DNA from: Rhizobiaceae bacterium
Lineage (GTDB): Bacteria; Pseudomonadota; Alphaproteobacteria; Rhizobiales; Rhizobiaceae
Direction: 5' to 3'
NCBI GenBank assembly: GCA_014238155.1
Contig: JABABQ010000050.1
Span: 1 to 64,000 of the forward strand
DNA length: 64,000 nucleotides
Part shown: positions 53,685-63,878 of the stretch, piece after piece
How the letters are laid out: each line of letters begins with the position of its first letter
How positions within the stretch are numbered: position 1 is the first letter of the stretch
Program-made: the position numbers and the translations under genes
The notes under the pieces: generated by a model
Database searches by the model: none
What the model was told of the DNA's origin: nothing
The model's input: the letters and a program-made list of their open reading frames with translations, nothing else

Positions 53685-54315
53685 TGCCGCTTCCCATTCT
53701 ATGTCGAAATTGCCGCGCCACTGCAGCATCCAGTTTCTGGCCTGTGAACGTCAGATAATAGTGTTCCAGCATGTTCAACCGCTCCGCCATACTGTCTTCG
53801 ACATTCATCGCGTGATAGCCAACCTGCGCAAAATAAAGTACCCGGGCGCGAACCACCGCCTCATTTGGCTCAAACCCAAAACGCTTAAACATGGTTGCGA
53901 TTGTTTCAATCCGTTGGGCATCTTCCTGCCGCACCAGATCCAGCACATCTTTATCAAGCCGTGCCCAGTCGCGAACTGCGTGATCCAGTTGCGCACTGAA
54001 TTGCTGGTTGGTTTCCCAAATGGCAAAAAATCCAAGCACCCCTTCGCTTAACGATGCAGCCGTGGCAAGTTCCCGCTCAATTACCGGCAGATTGGCCGCA
54101 TTCCATTCCTCCAGCATGGAATCCAACAAGTTCTGCCGATCGGCAAAGTGCCAGTAAAAACTGCCACGGCTGACACCAATCGCTTTGGCCAACCGGGTAA
54201 TCTGCACCGCATCTATGCCTTCGTGAACAAGGCATTCCAACGCCGCACTAATCCAGTCGGCTTTTCCAAGCGGTGGGGTTGCAGGCTCAACAGTGCGTAC
54301 TTTCAGTAATGTCAT
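53671..54315 (-). CDS. TetR-family regulator
   Basis: 214 residues from ATG 54315; the upstream in-frame ATG at 54351 would run through the operator-like dyad. The N-terminal helix-turn-helix is LVHEGIDAVQITRLAKAIGVSRGSFYWHF-like (about 25-54). It lies in front of the MttB gene and is divergent from the cupin/FAD pair, so it likely controls both. Confidence 0.88.
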   Translation of the reverse strand: MTLLKVRTVEPATPPLGKADWISAALECLVHEGIDAVQITRLAKAIGVSRGSFYWHFADRQNLLDSMLEEWNAANLPVIERELATAASLSEGVLGFFAIWETNQQFSAQLDHAVRDWARLDKDVLDLVRQEDAQRIETIATMFKRFGFEPNEAVVRARVLYFAQVGYHAMNVEDSMAERLNMLEHYYLTFTGQKLDAAVARQFRHRMGSGNEQA

Positions 54316-54324
54316 AACAACGTA

Positions 54325-54340
54325 CATACAGGGTTGTATG
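54325..54340. promoter_or_regulatory. Operator-like dyad between TetR and cupin genes
   Basis: CATACA-GGGT-TGTATG is a perfect inverted repeat nine bases before the TetR start and 57 before the cupin start, the expected place for TetR autoregulation and control of the divergent genes. Confidence 0.6.
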
Positions 54341-54397
54341 GTTATATGCAATACTGTACTGTAGTTCCGAACATATCAGAACTTCAGGAGCATAAAG

Positions 54398-54754
54398 ATG
54401 GCCAAATCCGCCCCCAGATTAATGAAACGATCTGAGGCTGAGTTTCACCCTCGCTTTGAATATGGCGATCAGGCTCAATCTGCCCATCTTTGTGGCACCG
54501 AAGACGACAGCAAACTGGGTGCCGGACTGGTCAGACTTACCGGGGCCGCCATTCCCTGGACTGTGCGGTATGATGAAATCATTGTGGTACTTCAGGGCAC
54601 GTTTACAGTGCGCACGGGAACCGATGTCCTTACCGCGCAGGCAATGGATTCAATCTGGTTGCCAGCTGGAACAACGCTGACATACGAAGCTGAAGAAGCC
54701 CTGTTATTCTATGCCATCCATCCAGCCGACTGGGCCGCTCAAAAAGATGACTAA
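54398..54754 (+). CDS. Cupin-domain protein
   Basis: 118 residues. The beta-barrel pattern is WTVRYDEIIVVLQGTFTVRTG followed by DSIWLPAGTTLTYEAEEALLFYAIHP, similar to EutQ-like cupins. Few of the classical metal-binding histidines are present, so it may be structural or sensory. The stop overlaps the start of the FAD oxidoreductase by eight bases. Confidence 0.82.
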   Translation: MAKSAPRLMKRSEAEFHPRFEYGDQAQSAHLCGTEDDSKLGAGLVRLTGAAIPWTVRYDEIIVVLQGTFTVRTGTDVLTAQAMDSIWLPAGTTLTYEAEEALLFYAIHPADWAAQKDD

Positions 54755-56075
54755 AACGCTGAAAATCGGCAGGTTGCCCCAAAACGACCTCACCAACGCG
54801 TGGGACACCATACTGCCACCGCGACAGGCGAACCGGCCACTTGGCGGAAACACCAGGGCAGATTGGCTGGTGGTTGGTGCAGGCTATGCCGGTCTCGCAG
54901 CGGCACGAAGGCTGGCTCACAACAGGCCCGACGAGCAAGTGATTGTGGTCGAAGCCGGACAATGCGGGGAAAATGCCTCGGGCCGAAATTCCGGCTTTGC
55001 CATCGACCTGCCCCACACCACCTCTTCCAACCTGGATGAACTGAGCAGCGCCCACCGTTATATGGGTCTTGCCCGGGCCGCCATTGCCGAATTGGACAGT
55101 CTGATCCGGCAGCATGAAATCACCTGTGATTGGTCGAAGGACGGCAAATATCATGCCGCCGTCACCGAGGAAGGCACCCGCACAATGCTGCAACCTTTTG
55201 CAAAAGAGCTGGAAGCCCTTAAGGAACCTTTTCGATGGGTTGAGCGGGAAGAACTGGCCGCGAAACTGGGAACTAGTCACTTTCAAAAAGCCGTTTACAC
55301 GCCGGGATGTGTGTTAATGAATCCTGCCGCGCTGATACGGGGATTGGCGGAAAGCCTGCCTGAAAATGTCACCCTGTATGAAAACTCGCCGATCACCCAG
55401 ATCAGCTACGCCAATGGGATTACCGTCGAAACGATTGATGGCTCAGTAGCAGCGCCTCGGATAGTCCTCGCCGCCAACGGCTTTAGCGACCAGTTTGGGT
55501 TTGCCGAAAACAAATTTGTCCATCTGGCACTTGCAGCCAGCCTGACCCGCCCGCTGACGTTGGAAGAGCAGCGCGATTATGGGGTTGAAAAACCGTGGGG
55601 GCTAACGCCAGCCAACGGATTTGGCGGCATTACCATGCGCTATACCAACGATCACCGATTACTGATCCGTCAGGATATCCGGGTTGCCATGGGCCAGAAA
55701 TTCTCACCGCTGAAAACGGCTAAAATTGCCCAACAGCACAAGCGCCTGTTTGATGCCCGCTTCCCTACCCTGCCCGCCGTCACCATGGAAAACAGCTGGA
55801 TTGGCTACATCTGCATGTCACGCAACGGCGCCCCCATGTTCGGGCCGGTCGCCCCGAATATATGGATGGCAACATGCCAGAACGGTATCGGTGTGACCAA
55901 GGGAACCATCGGCGGATTGCTGGCGGCAGACATGGCCTGTGGACGCGATAATCCGCTGATTGCAGACCTGCAAAACCTGGGAACACCTTCCACCTTGCCC
56001 CCACGTGCTCTGGTTGAAGTCGGTGCCCGTGCAACGATTGGTTGGGAAGTCTGGAAAAACCGCCGTGAGGCCTGA
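54747..56075 (+). CDS. DAO-type FAD-dependent oxidoreductase
   Basis: 442 residues from ATG 54747 (the frame extends to 54711). FAD-binding motif DWLVVGAGYAGLAAARRLA (about 38-56), then GENASGRNSGFAID and the C-terminal ICMSRNGAPMFGPVAPNIWMA segment, typical of the DadA/glycine-oxidase-like group that oxidises N-methyl or amino groups. With the MttB and cupin neighbours, oxidation of a methylated amine or amino acid is plausible. Confidence 0.87.
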   Translation: MTKTLKIGRLPQNDLTNAWDTILPPRQANRPLGGNTRADWLVVGAGYAGLAAARRLAHNRPDEQVIVVEAGQCGENASGRNSGFAIDLPHTTSSNLDELSSAHRYMGLARAAIAELDSLIRQHEITCDWSKDGKYHAAVTEEGTRTMLQPFAKELEALKEPFRWVEREELAAKLGTSHFQKAVYTPGCVLMNPAALIRGLAESLPENVTLYENSPITQISYANGITVETIDGSVAAPRIVLAANGFSDQFGFAENKFVHLALAASLTRPLTLEEQRDYGVEKPWGLTPANGFGGITMRYTNDHRLLIRQDIRVAMGQKFSPLKTAKIAQQHKRLFDARFPTLPAVTMENSWIGYICMSRNGAPMFGPVAPNIWMATCQNGIGVTKGTIGGLLAADMACGRDNPLIADLQNLGTPSTLPPRALVEVGARATIGWEVWKNRREA

Positions 56076-56081
56076 AGCCGT

Positions 56082-56480
56082 TCAGGACGGCAAGACGGCA
56101 ATTGCCTCAATCTCCAGCAACGCCCGGTCTTCAATCAGACCAGCAACCACAACCATCGCCATTGCCGGAAAGTGACGGCCCAACACCCGTCTATAGGCCG
56201 CGCCCACTTCCTTTTGCCGAGATAAATATTCCTTTTTATCAATTATATACCAGGTCAGACGCACAATATTATCTGCCTGGCCACCAGCGGTCTCTACGAT
56301 CGTGAGAATATTCCGCAGGGCCTGTTCCATCTGCTGAATAAAATCGTCGCTTTCAAATTGTTGCTGCGCGTTCCAACCGATCTGGCCGCCCACATAAAGG
56401 CTGCGACCAACAGCGCTGATGCCGTTGGCATACCCTTTTGCGTCGGCCCAGCCTTCAGGCTGAATAATATGCTGCGTCAA
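56082..56480 (-). CDS. RidA-family enamine/imine deaminase
   Basis: 132 residues of the RidA/YjgF fold: GYANGISAVGRSLYVGGQIGW (about 16-36), TVETAGGQADNIVRLTWYI, and VVVAGLIEDRALLEIEAIAV at the end, including the arginine expected to bind the substrate carboxylate. RidA proteins hydrolyse enamines and imines. It is the last gene of the leftward aryl-CoA operon, 24 bases after the ligase, and could hydrolyse the enamine formed when aminobenzoyl-CoA is dearomatised. Convergent with the FAD gene. Confidence 0.85.
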   Translation of the reverse strand: MTQHIIQPEGWADAKGYANGISAVGRSLYVGGQIGWNAQQQFESDDFIQQMEQALRNILTIVETAGGQADNIVRLTWYIIDKKEYLSRQKEVGAAYRRVLGRHFPAMAMVVVAGLIEDRALLEIEAIAVLPS

Positions 56481-56504
56481 CGGGAATACTCCTGATTTTG
56501 AGAG

Positions 56505-58130
56505 CTAGTGCACTGAACTCTGTCTTAGTTGAAAACGTTGAATTTTGCCGGTCTGGGTTTTTGGCAATTCGCTGCGAAACACAACCGAACGGGGATATTT
56601 GTAAGGGGCGATGATCGCCTTCACATGGTCCTGCAACACTTTGGTCAATGGATCATCGGGCGAATATCCGTGATTGAGAACCACGTGTGCCTGAACGATG
56701 GAACCACGCTGTTCATCGAGCACCCCGATCACGCCACATTCAGCCACAGCCGGATGGGAAAGCAGTGCCGCTTCGACTTCCGGCCCGGCAATATTGTAGC
56801 CACTGGAAATAATCATATCATCGCTGCGGGCGGCGAAATGCAGATATCCATCGTCATCCATGGAAAAGCTGTCACCAGTGACATTCCAGCCATCGATGAC
56901 ATAGTTCTTTTGCCGGTCATCAGCGAGATAACGGCAACCTGTTGGTCCTTTTACCGCCAATCGTCCAACTGTATTGCGCGCTGCCTCATCACCGTTTTCA
57001 TCGAGTATTTTTACTTCATACCCTCTGATCGGTTTACCCGTGCAAGCCGGTTTGTGATCGTCAAACCGGTTGGATATGAAGATGTGTAACAATTCAGTCG
57101 CTCCGATGCCGTCCAGCATGGGTTTACCGGTTTTTTCCATCCAGTCCGCATAAACCGGAGCCGGCAGGGTTTCGCCAGCCGATACAGCGGCCCGCAAACT
57201 GGATAAATCTGCGCCTTCCTCCATCGCCGCCAGCATCGCCCGATAGGCCGTCGGCGCGGTGAAGCAGACAGTGGCTCGATATTTTTGAATGATGTCGATC
57301 ATGTTGGGCGGACTGGCATCCTCCAGCAGAGTTGCGGTTGCCCCAAAACGCAATGGAAAGATTGCCAGGCCGCCCAGTCCAAAAGTGAAGGCCAGCGGTG
57401 GAGAGCCGACAAATACATCTTCAGGCGTCACTTCCAGCACCTCTGCCGCATAGCCGTCAGCAATAATCAGCAGATCGCGATGAAAATGCATCGTCGCCTT
57501 GGGCTTGCCGGTGGTCCCGGATGTAAAGCCCAGCAAGGCAACATCGTCTCTTCCTGTCTGCACCGTCTCAAACATCACTGGCTTTTCAAGCGCCAGCCTG
57601 TCCAGCTCAGCATCATGGTTGGATGTTCCATCAAAGGCGATGACGGTTTTCAGAAAGGCGCTGTCAAGCGCAAAAGCCTCTACTTCCTGCATTAGTCGAC
57701 TGTCGACAAGTGCATGACTTATTTCAGCTAAATCAACAATTTGGGCCAGTTCCTTGGCGCGCAACATGGGCATTGTATTAACAACAACGGCGCCCGCTTT
57801 CGTTGCGGCCAGCCAGGTCGCCACCATCGCCGGGTTATTGGCCGACCGGACCAGCACACGATTGCCCGGCTCAACCCCCAGATCCTCGACCAGCACATGC
57901 GCCAGACGATTGGTCCAGTCCGACAATTCCTTATAGGTGCGGCGGCGGCCATTGCCGATCAGCGCGGTATAATCTCCAAATCCCTTTGCCACCATCGCAT
58001 CGGTCAGTTCCGCCCCAATATTCAAAAACTCCGGATAGGGATAATCTTCCAAACGAAATTCTGGCCAGAGTTCAGCTGCCGGAAGATTGTCGCGGGCAAA
58101 AGTGTCGGTATGGGCACTTGGTCCAAGCAT
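56505..58130 (-). CDS. Benzoate/2-aminobenzoate-CoA ligase-type AMP-binding enzyme
   Basis: 541 residues from ATG 58130 (GAGGAG upstream; the frame extends to 58145). ANL-family motifs: LLGFTSGTTGKPKATMHFH (about 196-214), LDGIGATELLHIF, and the C-terminal lysine in SELPKTQTGKIQRF (about 520-533). Similar enzymes activate benzoate, salicylate or anthranilate. The presence of an aminobenzoyl/salicylyl-CoA hydroxylase gene in the operon and kynureninase beside it point to anthranilate. Confidence 0.88.
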   Translation of the reverse strand: MLGPSAHTDTFARDNLPAAELWPEFRLEDYPYPEFLNIGAELTDAMVAKGFGDYTALIGNGRRRTYKELSDWTNRLAHVLVEDLGVEPGNRVLVRSANNPAMVATWLAATKAGAVVVNTMPMLRAKELAQIVDLAEISHALVDSRLMQEVEAFALDSAFLKTVIAFDGTSNHDAELDRLALEKPVMFETVQTGRDDVALLGFTSGTTGKPKATMHFHRDLLIIADGYAAEVLEVTPEDVFVGSPPLAFTFGLGGLAIFPLRFGATATLLEDASPPNMIDIIQKYRATVCFTAPTAYRAMLAAMEEGADLSSLRAAVSAGETLPAPVYADWMEKTGKPMLDGIGATELLHIFISNRFDDHKPACTGKPIRGYEVKILDENGDEAARNTVGRLAVKGPTGCRYLADDRQKNYVIDGWNVTGDSFSMDDDGYLHFAARSDDMIISSGYNIAGPEVEAALLSHPAVAECGVIGVLDEQRGSIVQAHVVLNHGYSPDDPLTKVLQDHVKAIIAPYKYPRSVVFRSELPKTQTGKIQRFQLRQSSVH

Positions 58131-58141
58131 GGTTTTTCTCC

Positions 58142-59371
58142 TCAACGCACCGCCTCAGTCGTCGCCTCAGTCGTCGTCTTGGTCGTCGTCTTGGTCGCAG
58201 CCCCGGTCGCCGCCTGATATGTCGATAGCGTTTGCCGGGCAATGATGACTTTTTGAACGTCTGTCGCTCCCTCATAGATACGCAAAGCTCGAATTTCGCG
58301 GTATAGTCTTTCCACAATCGCTCCGGAGCGCACCCCATCGCCACCGTGCAGTTGCAAGGACTGATCGATAACCTTCTGGGCATGTTCGGTGGAGAATAAT
58401 TTGGCCATTGCCGCCTCACGAGAAATTCGCGGCGCACCGGAATCCTTGGTCCAGGCGGCGCGATATGTCAGCAGCGCACTGGCGTCCACATCAACCGCCA
58501 TATCCGCGATATGGCCTTGCACCATCTGCAGATCAAACAGCGGTTGGTCCTGAATTGTTCGGCCAGTTGAACGGTCCAGCGCTTCATCAAGTGCCCGTCT
58601 TGCAAACCCCAAAGCCGCCGCAGCGACGGTAGAGCGAAATACGTCCAGAACCGACATGGCGATCTTAAAACCATCGCCAGAATGGCCAAGCAGAGCCGAT
58701 TTCGGTATACGACAATCATCAAAACCCAGGCGGGCCAACGGATGCGGCGCGATTGTCTCCAGCCGTTCAACAATGGTGAGCCCGGCTTGCTCGGCGGGCA
58801 CGATAAACGCCGAAAGCCCTCTGGAACCGGGTGCCTCACCGGTTCGGGCGAAAACCGTGTAAACATCGGCAATGCCGCCATTGGATATCCATGTCTTTTC
58901 GCCGTTTAGAACATATTCATCGCCGTCCAACTTCGCGGTCATTGTGGAATTGGCTACATCTGAACCGCAACCGGGCTCGGTTAGCGCAAAGGCTGAAATT
59001 GCGGTGCCGCTGCGGGTTTTTGGCAGCCATTGGGATTTCTGCTGGTGATTTCCAAACAGCGAAATTGCCCCGGTGCCGAGCCCCTGCATGGCAAAGGCAA
59101 AATCTGCCAGCCCGTCGTGGCGGGCCAGTGTTTCACGAATGAGACACAGGCTGCGCACGTCAAGGGAAGCGTCAGGAGCGTCCGGATCAACGCCGGTTTG
59201 TTGCAGAAACCCGGCCTGACCCAAATTTGCAACCAGCTCCCGGCAGGTATCATCAAGGTTGCCATGGTCCAAGGATTTGAGATTAATTTGCGCCCAGTTT
59301 TCCAATTGTTGATGCAGTGCACGGTGTCCATCATTGAAAAACGGCCAATGTAAGAAAGATCTATCTGCCAT
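58142..59371 (-). CDS. Acyl-CoA dehydrogenase
   Basis: 409 residues. Signatures: [23 protein letters not shown] (about 129-151, FAD/substrate loop), [17 protein letters not shown], and the C-terminal [35 protein letters not shown]-type region with the catalytic glutamate (stretch given in parts). The last 20 or so residues are a Thr/Lys/Glu/Ala low-complexity tail ([16 protein letters not shown]) produced by a short DNA repeat at 58145-58205. Likely role: oxidation step for the dearomatised CoA ester. It abuts the hydratase gene. Confidence 0.9.
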   Translation of the reverse strand: MADRSFLHWPFFNDGHRALHQQLENWAQINLKSLDHGNLDDTCRELVANLGQAGFLQQTGVDPDAPDASLDVRSLCLIRETLARHDGLADFAFAMQGLGTGAISLFGNHQQKSQWLPKTRSGTAISAFALTEPGCGSDVANSTMTAKLDGDEYVLNGEKTWISNGGIADVYTVFARTGEAPGSRGLSAFIVPAEQAGLTIVERLETIAPHPLARLGFDDCRIPKSALLGHSGDGFKIAMSVLDVFRSTVAAAALGFARRALDEALDRSTGRTIQDQPLFDLQMVQGHIADMAVDVDASALLTYRAAWTKDSGAPRISREAAMAKLFSTEHAQKVIDQSLQLHGGDGVRSGAIVERLYREIRALRIYEGATDVQKVIIARQTLSTYQAATGAATKTTTKTTTEATTEAVR

Positions 59372-60181
59372 CTAATCGCCTAAAAACACTGGTTTTTCTT
59401 TGCCTGCAAACGCTTCAAACGCACGTTTGAAATCTTCCGTCTGCATGCAGATTGCTTGGGTCTGCGCCTCCGCCTCAACAGCTTGCTCGATTGACATCGA
59501 CCATTCCTGGGCCAGCATTGTCTTGGTCATCATATGCGCAAAATTAGGCCCGGCAGCGATTGATGTAGCCAGTTTCAGCGCCGCCTCATCAAGTTCATCC
59601 GCCTCAACGATACGGTTGTAAAAACCCCATCTTTCGCCTTCATCTGCGGTCATTGAACGCCCGGTGTAAAAAAGTTCCGCTGCCCGTCCCTGACCAATAA
59701 TCCTTGGTAAAATCGCACAGGCTCCCATGTCACACCCGGCCAACCCGACACGGGCAAACAGAAAGGCTGTTTTGGCCTGCGGCGTTGCGATCCGCAAGTC
59801 TGATACCATGGCGATGATGGCCCCTGCCCCAACACATATGCCGTCGACTGCCGCAATAACCGGCTTGCCGCAATTGACGATAGCTTTCACCAGATCGCCC
59901 GTCATCCGGGTAAAGCGGAGCAGCTCCTTCATCGACATTTTTGTCAGTGGGCCAATGATTTCATGAACATCGCCACCGGAAGAAAAATTACCACCGCTTG
60001 AGGCAAATACAACCGCATCCACATCCTCACAATAATGCAGGTCGCGAAACCAATCACGCAGTTCTGCGTAGCTTTCAAACGTCAGCGGATTCTTGCGGTC
60101 CGGCCGGTTCAGCGACACGGTGGCAATGCCGTTGGCCACCTCACATTTGAAAAATTCAACATCCGTCCGGCAGGTGGTCAT
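59372..60181 (-). CDS. Enoyl-CoA hydratase family protein
   Basis: 269 residues of the crotonase fold: [20 protein letters not shown] near the start, the oxyanion-hole segments [16 protein letters not shown] (about 60-75) and [23 protein letters not shown] (about 108-130). The start overlaps the MarR stop (four bases). Probably hydrates the ring-derived enoyl-CoA. Confidence 0.9.
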   Translation of the reverse strand: MTTCRTDVEFFKCEVANGIATVSLNRPDRKNPLTFESYAELRDWFRDLHYCEDVDAVVFASSGGNFSSGGDVHEIIGPLTKMSMKELLRFTRMTGDLVKAIVNCGKPVIAAVDGICVGAGAIIAMVSDLRIATPQAKTAFLFARVGLAGCDMGACAILPRIIGQGRAAELFYTGRSMTADEGERWGFYNRIVEADELDEAALKLATSIAAGPNFAHMMTKTMLAQEWSMSIEQAVEAEAQTQAICMQTEDFKRAFEAFAGKEKPVFLGD

Positions 60182-60687
60182 GTGGTTTCCTTTTCCAAAC
60201 TTTTATTCACTGCACCGTCAAACGAGCTTGCTGGAGCAGTGACCGAGTCCAGATCGGCCATTATTTTCTCAGCGTCATCCGACGATATGCCGGTCAGCAG
60301 ATCATCGACCCATCGCACATGGACAATGGCCTGGCGCTCAAACTCGGCCATACCATTTGGCGTCAAATGAACCCGCCAGGCACGGCGGTCGCCAGGCACC
60401 GGGCTGCGGGCGACAAAACCGTCGTCCACCAGGCGATCAACGATCCCGGTTACATTGCCGTTTGAAACTTTCAGCACCCCCGACAGCTGGCTCATTTTCA
60501 GCCCGTCGCGATGGCGGCTCAGTGCTGACATCACGTCGAAACGCGGCAAGGTTGTATCAAACTCAGTTCGCAGATTTTCACGCAACCGGGATTCGATATG
60601 ATTGGTGGTTTTGAGAAGTTTCAACCACAGCCGAAGCCGGGCCTTCGCCATTGGAGTTTCGTCGATAGCCTTCGCCAGATCGTTCAT
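60178..60687 (-). CDS. MarR-family regulator within the aryl-CoA operon
   Basis: 169 residues from ATG 60687 (GGAGG upstream). The winged helix-turn-helix is [21 protein letters not shown] followed by [21 protein letters not shown] (about 65-106). MarR proteins in such clusters usually sense the aryl-CoA. Its genes overlap with neighbours on both sides, so it is made with the enzymes it likely controls. Confidence 0.9.
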   Translation of the reverse strand: MNDLAKAIDETPMAKARLRLWLKLLKTTNHIESRLRENLRTEFDTTLPRFDVMSALSRHRDGLKMSQLSGVLKVSNGNVTGIVDRLVDDGFVARSPVPGDRRAWRVHLTPNGMAEFERQAIVHVRWVDDLLTGISSDDAEKIMADLDSVTAPASSFDGAVNKSLEKETT

Positions 60688-61442
60688 ATTTCGCCTCCAC
60701 TGACAGATATCGCCTGTCCCGTGACCGAGCGCGCACCGTCGCTCGCCAGCCACTGGGCTGTAGAAGCAATCTCATCCACTTCGATGAATCGTCCTTGCGG
60801 ATTGTTTTGAATCAGGTTTTGACGGGCTTGGGCATCGGACAGACCGGTCTTTGACATGATGTTCTCAACCGACCGATCGAGCAGCGGCGTATCAACATAG
60901 CCGGGGCAAATAGCGTTGGCTGTGATGCCGGAACTTGCCAGCTCCAGAGCCACTGCGCGGGTGAGTCCGATGACACCATGTTTTGCGGCGCAATAGCCGC
61001 TGACATAAGAATAACCTTTTAGCCCGGCGGTGGAAGCAATGGCGATCAGTCGACCCGTTTGCTGCTGCTTCAGGTCTGGCAAACAGGCCTGCCAGAGGTT
61101 GAAAACACCCACCAAATTTACGTCCAGCATGGCGTTCAGATCCGCCTGCGTCATGCTGGAAAAAGAAGCACTCGTCGCAGCCCCTGCATTGGCAATTGCG
61201 ACTGTAACCGGCCCGTTTGTCTCGCGCGCTTCATCAAGTGCGGAATTCAGCGCATTCCGATCCGTCACATCACAGGCAACAGCAAGCGCACCACAGGACC
61301 GGGCCGTTTGGTCGAGTGTCGACTGCGTTCGGCCAAAAATCGTAACCTTTGCCCCTGCCTGCGAAAAGGCGGAAGCGATGGCTGCGCCGACGCCGGTTCC
61401 GCCGCCGCTGACCACCACATGATCGCCTGCCCACCGGGTCAT
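60684..61442 (-). CDS. SDR-family dehydrogenase
   Basis: 252 residues of classical SDR type: [16 protein letters not shown] (about 11-26, NAD(P) binding), [12 protein letters not shown], the active serine in [22 protein letters not shown] with YxxxK (about 150-160), and [10 protein letters not shown]. Start overlaps the bifunctional hydroxylase stop (ATGA). Fits a 3-hydroxyacyl-CoA dehydrogenase step. Confidence 0.9.
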   Translation of the reverse strand: MTRWAGDHVVVSGGGTGVGAAIASAFSQAGAKVTIFGRTQSTLDQTARSCGALAVACDVTDRNALNSALDEARETNGPVTVAIANAGAATSASFSSMTQADLNAMLDVNLVGVFNLWQACLPDLKQQQTGRLIAIASTAGLKGYSYVSGYCAAKHGVIGLTRAVALELASSGITANAICPGYVDTPLLDRSVENIMSKTGLSDAQARQNLIQNNPQGRFIEVDEIASTAQWLASDGARSVTGQAISVSGGEI

Positions 61443-63733
61443 GTGTGGCCCGCCAGTTCGGCTTCACGGTCAGCCAGTCGCCAGGCCTGATCGCGCCCCG
61501 CTTCATAGGGCAACGGCCACGCTTCAAGCCGGTCGCCCAGCGCGGTTGCTGCATGCAATGTCCAATAGGGATCAGCCAGATGCGACCTTGCCAGACAGAC
61601 AAGATCAGCCCGTCCGGCCATCAATATGGAATTTACGTGATCTGGTTCGAAAATATTGCCCACCGCCATGGTCGCGATACCCGCCTCGTTGCGAATGCGG
61701 TCGGAAAAAGGTGTCTGGAACATGCGGCCATAGACAGGCGCGGCGTCGCTCGAAGTCTGCCCCGCCGACACATCAATAATGTCTGCCCCAGCTGCTTGAA
61801 AAAGTCGCGCAATTTCAACTGCCTCTAGCGGCGTAACCCCGTCCTCATTCACCCAGTCATGGGCAGAAATGCGCACTGCCATCGGCTTGAGTTCCGGCCA
61901 CACAGACCGCATCCCGGTAAAGATTTCCAACGGATAGCGCATCCGGTTTTCCAACGATCCGCCATATTCGTCTTCACGTCTGTTGGACAATGGGGAAATG
62001 AACGAAGAAATCAGATAACCATGCGCTGCGTGCAATTCAACCATATCGAATCCGGCCCGTTCAGCCATATCGGTGGATCGAACAAATTCATCACGAATTC
62101 TATCCATATCGTCGCGGTTCATGGCGCGCGGTGTTTGATTGCCAGATGACCAGGGTATCGGGGACGCAGAAATCAATTCCCAATTATCTGCATCCAGCGG
62201 CTGATCCATACCTTCCCAGCCGATCCGGGTTGACCCTTTTCGGCCTGAATGGCCAAGTTGACAGCAGATCCTGGCCGCTGTTTCACCATGCACAAAGTCG
62301 ACCACCCGGCGCCAGGCAGTTTCTTGGTTCTTTGAATATAGCCCTGGACAACCCGGAGTGATTCGACCGGTGTCTGAAACACATGTCATTTCCGTGTAGA
62401 TCAGGCCCGCACCACCCTTGGCGCGCTCTCCATAATGCACAAGGTGCCAGTCGGTCGGGCAGCCATGTTCAGCCTTGTACTGAGCCATGGGAGAAACGAC
62501 CACACGGTTTTTCAGCTCCATGTCGCGCAATTTGTACGGCGCAAACATCGGTGCCCGCACCGGTGCATCCAGGGCAGTCCCGGCCTGTTGTTGAAACCAC
62601 TTTTCCGCAGACAAAAGCCATTCTGGATCACGCACCCGCAAATTCTCATGGCTGATGCGTTGCGATCTGGTTAGCAACGAATAGTTCAGTTGTACCGGAT
62701 CCAGATGCAAATAGCGCTCGACATCCTCAAACCACTCGACCGAATTTCGTGCCGCTGATTGCAGACGCAAAACTTCGATCTTGCGCAGGTCTTCATAGCG
62801 CGCAAAGGCATCGTCCAGACTTTCCTGTTCCGACAGGCATTCAGCCAGCGCAGCGGCACTTTCCATTGCCAGTTTGGACCCGGAACCGATGGAAAAATGC
62901 GCTGTCGCCGACGCATCGCCCAGCAACACAATATTATTGTGGCTCCACGTCTGGCAAAGCACTCTTGGAAATCTGATCCATGCCGACCCGCGAATGTGAC
63001 TGGCATTGGTCATCAGTTGGTGACCACCCAGATGGTCCTTGAAAATTTCTTCACAAAGGGCAATGCCCTGTTGCTGATCAAGTTCTCCAAACCCGAAACC
63101 TTCAAATGTCCGCTGGGAACATTCAACGATGAACGTCGCCGTATCCTCGTCAAACTGGTAGGCATGAGCCCAGACCCAGCCGTGTTTGGTCTGTTCAAAA
63201 ATAAAGGTGAAGGCATCATCAAATTTCTGATGAGTGCCGAGCCAGACAAATTGACAAAGCCGCTGATCAATATCGGCCTTGAAAACTTCCAAGAATTCAG
63301 CCCGTGCCTTTGAATTCAACCCGTCGGCAGCAACAACCACATCATAGTCAGCCGAATAATCTGAAGTTTTTGAAACTTCCGCTTCAAATCGAAGATCAAC
63401 CCCCAGATCGTGTGCCCGTTGCTGCAAAATGACCAACAGGCGGTGGCGGCCTATGCCGCAAAATCCGTGGCCTGTGGACACCATTTTCTGGCCGCTGTGA
63501 TAAACCGCAATGTCATCCCAATAGGCGAAATGCTGCTTGATTGTTTCGGCACTGACAGGGTCGTTCTGCTTCAGATTTTCCAGTGTTTCATCTGACAGAA
63601 CAACGCCCCAGCCGAACGTGTCGTCGGCTTTGTTGCGCTCCAACACCACAATTTTCCAATCTGGCTGGCGCAATTTCATCGAGATTGCAAAGTAGAGGCC
63701 CGCAGGTCCGCCACCCAATACCGCTATCCGCAT
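61439..63733 (-). CDS. Bifunctional salicylyl/2-aminobenzoyl-CoA hydroxylase-reductase
   Basis: 764 residues from ATG 63733 (GGAAGGA upstream). The N-terminal flavin monooxygenase has [19 protein letters not shown] and the [16 protein letters not shown] motif (about 280-292); the C-terminal part (about 390-750) is an old-yellow-enzyme-type oxidoreductase ([39 protein letters not shown]). This architecture is the 2-aminobenzoyl-CoA monooxygenase/reductase of aerobic anthranilate degradation and the related salicylyl-CoA 5-hydroxylase. Kynureninase next door favours anthraniloyl-CoA as substrate. First gene of the seven-gene leftward operon. Confidence 0.9.
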   Translation of the reverse strand: MRIAVLGGGPAGLYFAISMKLRQPDWKIVVLERNKADDTFGWGVVLSDETLENLKQNDPVSAETIKQHFAYWDDIAVYHSGQKMVSTGHGFCGIGRHRLLVILQQRAHDLGVDLRFEAEVSKTSDYSADYDVVVAADGLNSKARAEFLEVFKADIDQRLCQFVWLGTHQKFDDAFTFIFEQTKHGWVWAHAYQFDEDTATFIVECSQRTFEGFGFGELDQQQGIALCEEIFKDHLGGHQLMTNASHIRGSAWIRFPRVLCQTWSHNNIVLLGDASATAHFSIGSGSKLAMESAAALAECLSEQESLDDAFARYEDLRKIEVLRLQSAARNSVEWFEDVERYLHLDPVQLNYSLLTRSQRISHENLRVRDPEWLLSAEKWFQQQAGTALDAPVRAPMFAPYKLRDMELKNRVVVSPMAQYKAEHGCPTDWHLVHYGERAKGGAGLIYTEMTCVSDTGRITPGCPGLYSKNQETAWRRVVDFVHGETAARICCQLGHSGRKGSTRIGWEGMDQPLDADNWELISASPIPWSSGNQTPRAMNRDDMDRIRDEFVRSTDMAERAGFDMVELHAAHGYLISSFISPLSNRREDEYGGSLENRMRYPLEIFTGMRSVWPELKPMAVRISAHDWVNEDGVTPLEAVEIARLFQAAGADIIDVSAGQTSSDAAPVYGRMFQTPFSDRIRNEAGIATMAVGNIFEPDHVNSILMAGRADLVCLARSHLADPYWTLHAATALGDRLEAWPLPYEAGRDQAWRLADREAELAGHT

Positions 63734-63798
63734 AGGTTTCCTTCCCATGATGAAGACGTCATCGGCTCCAATTCAGTGGTGGAAGGCTAGGCTGGTGA

Positions 63799-63834
63799 AA
63801 AATTTAATTCAAGTACTAAATTTTTAAGCTTGAA
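63799..63834. promoter_or_regulatory. AT-rich dyad region between the divergent aryl-CoA operon and kynureninase
   Basis: AAATTTA and TAAATTT flank TTCAAGTAC, and TTCAAG (63808-63813) is inverted as CTTGAA (63829-63834). The position between the two divergent starts is right for the MarR regulator of the operon. The assignment is by position and symmetry only. Confidence 0.4.
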
Positions 63835-63878
63835 ATATCTTTCGATGGGAAATAGCCTGATGAGAAAGGAGAGTGTCT

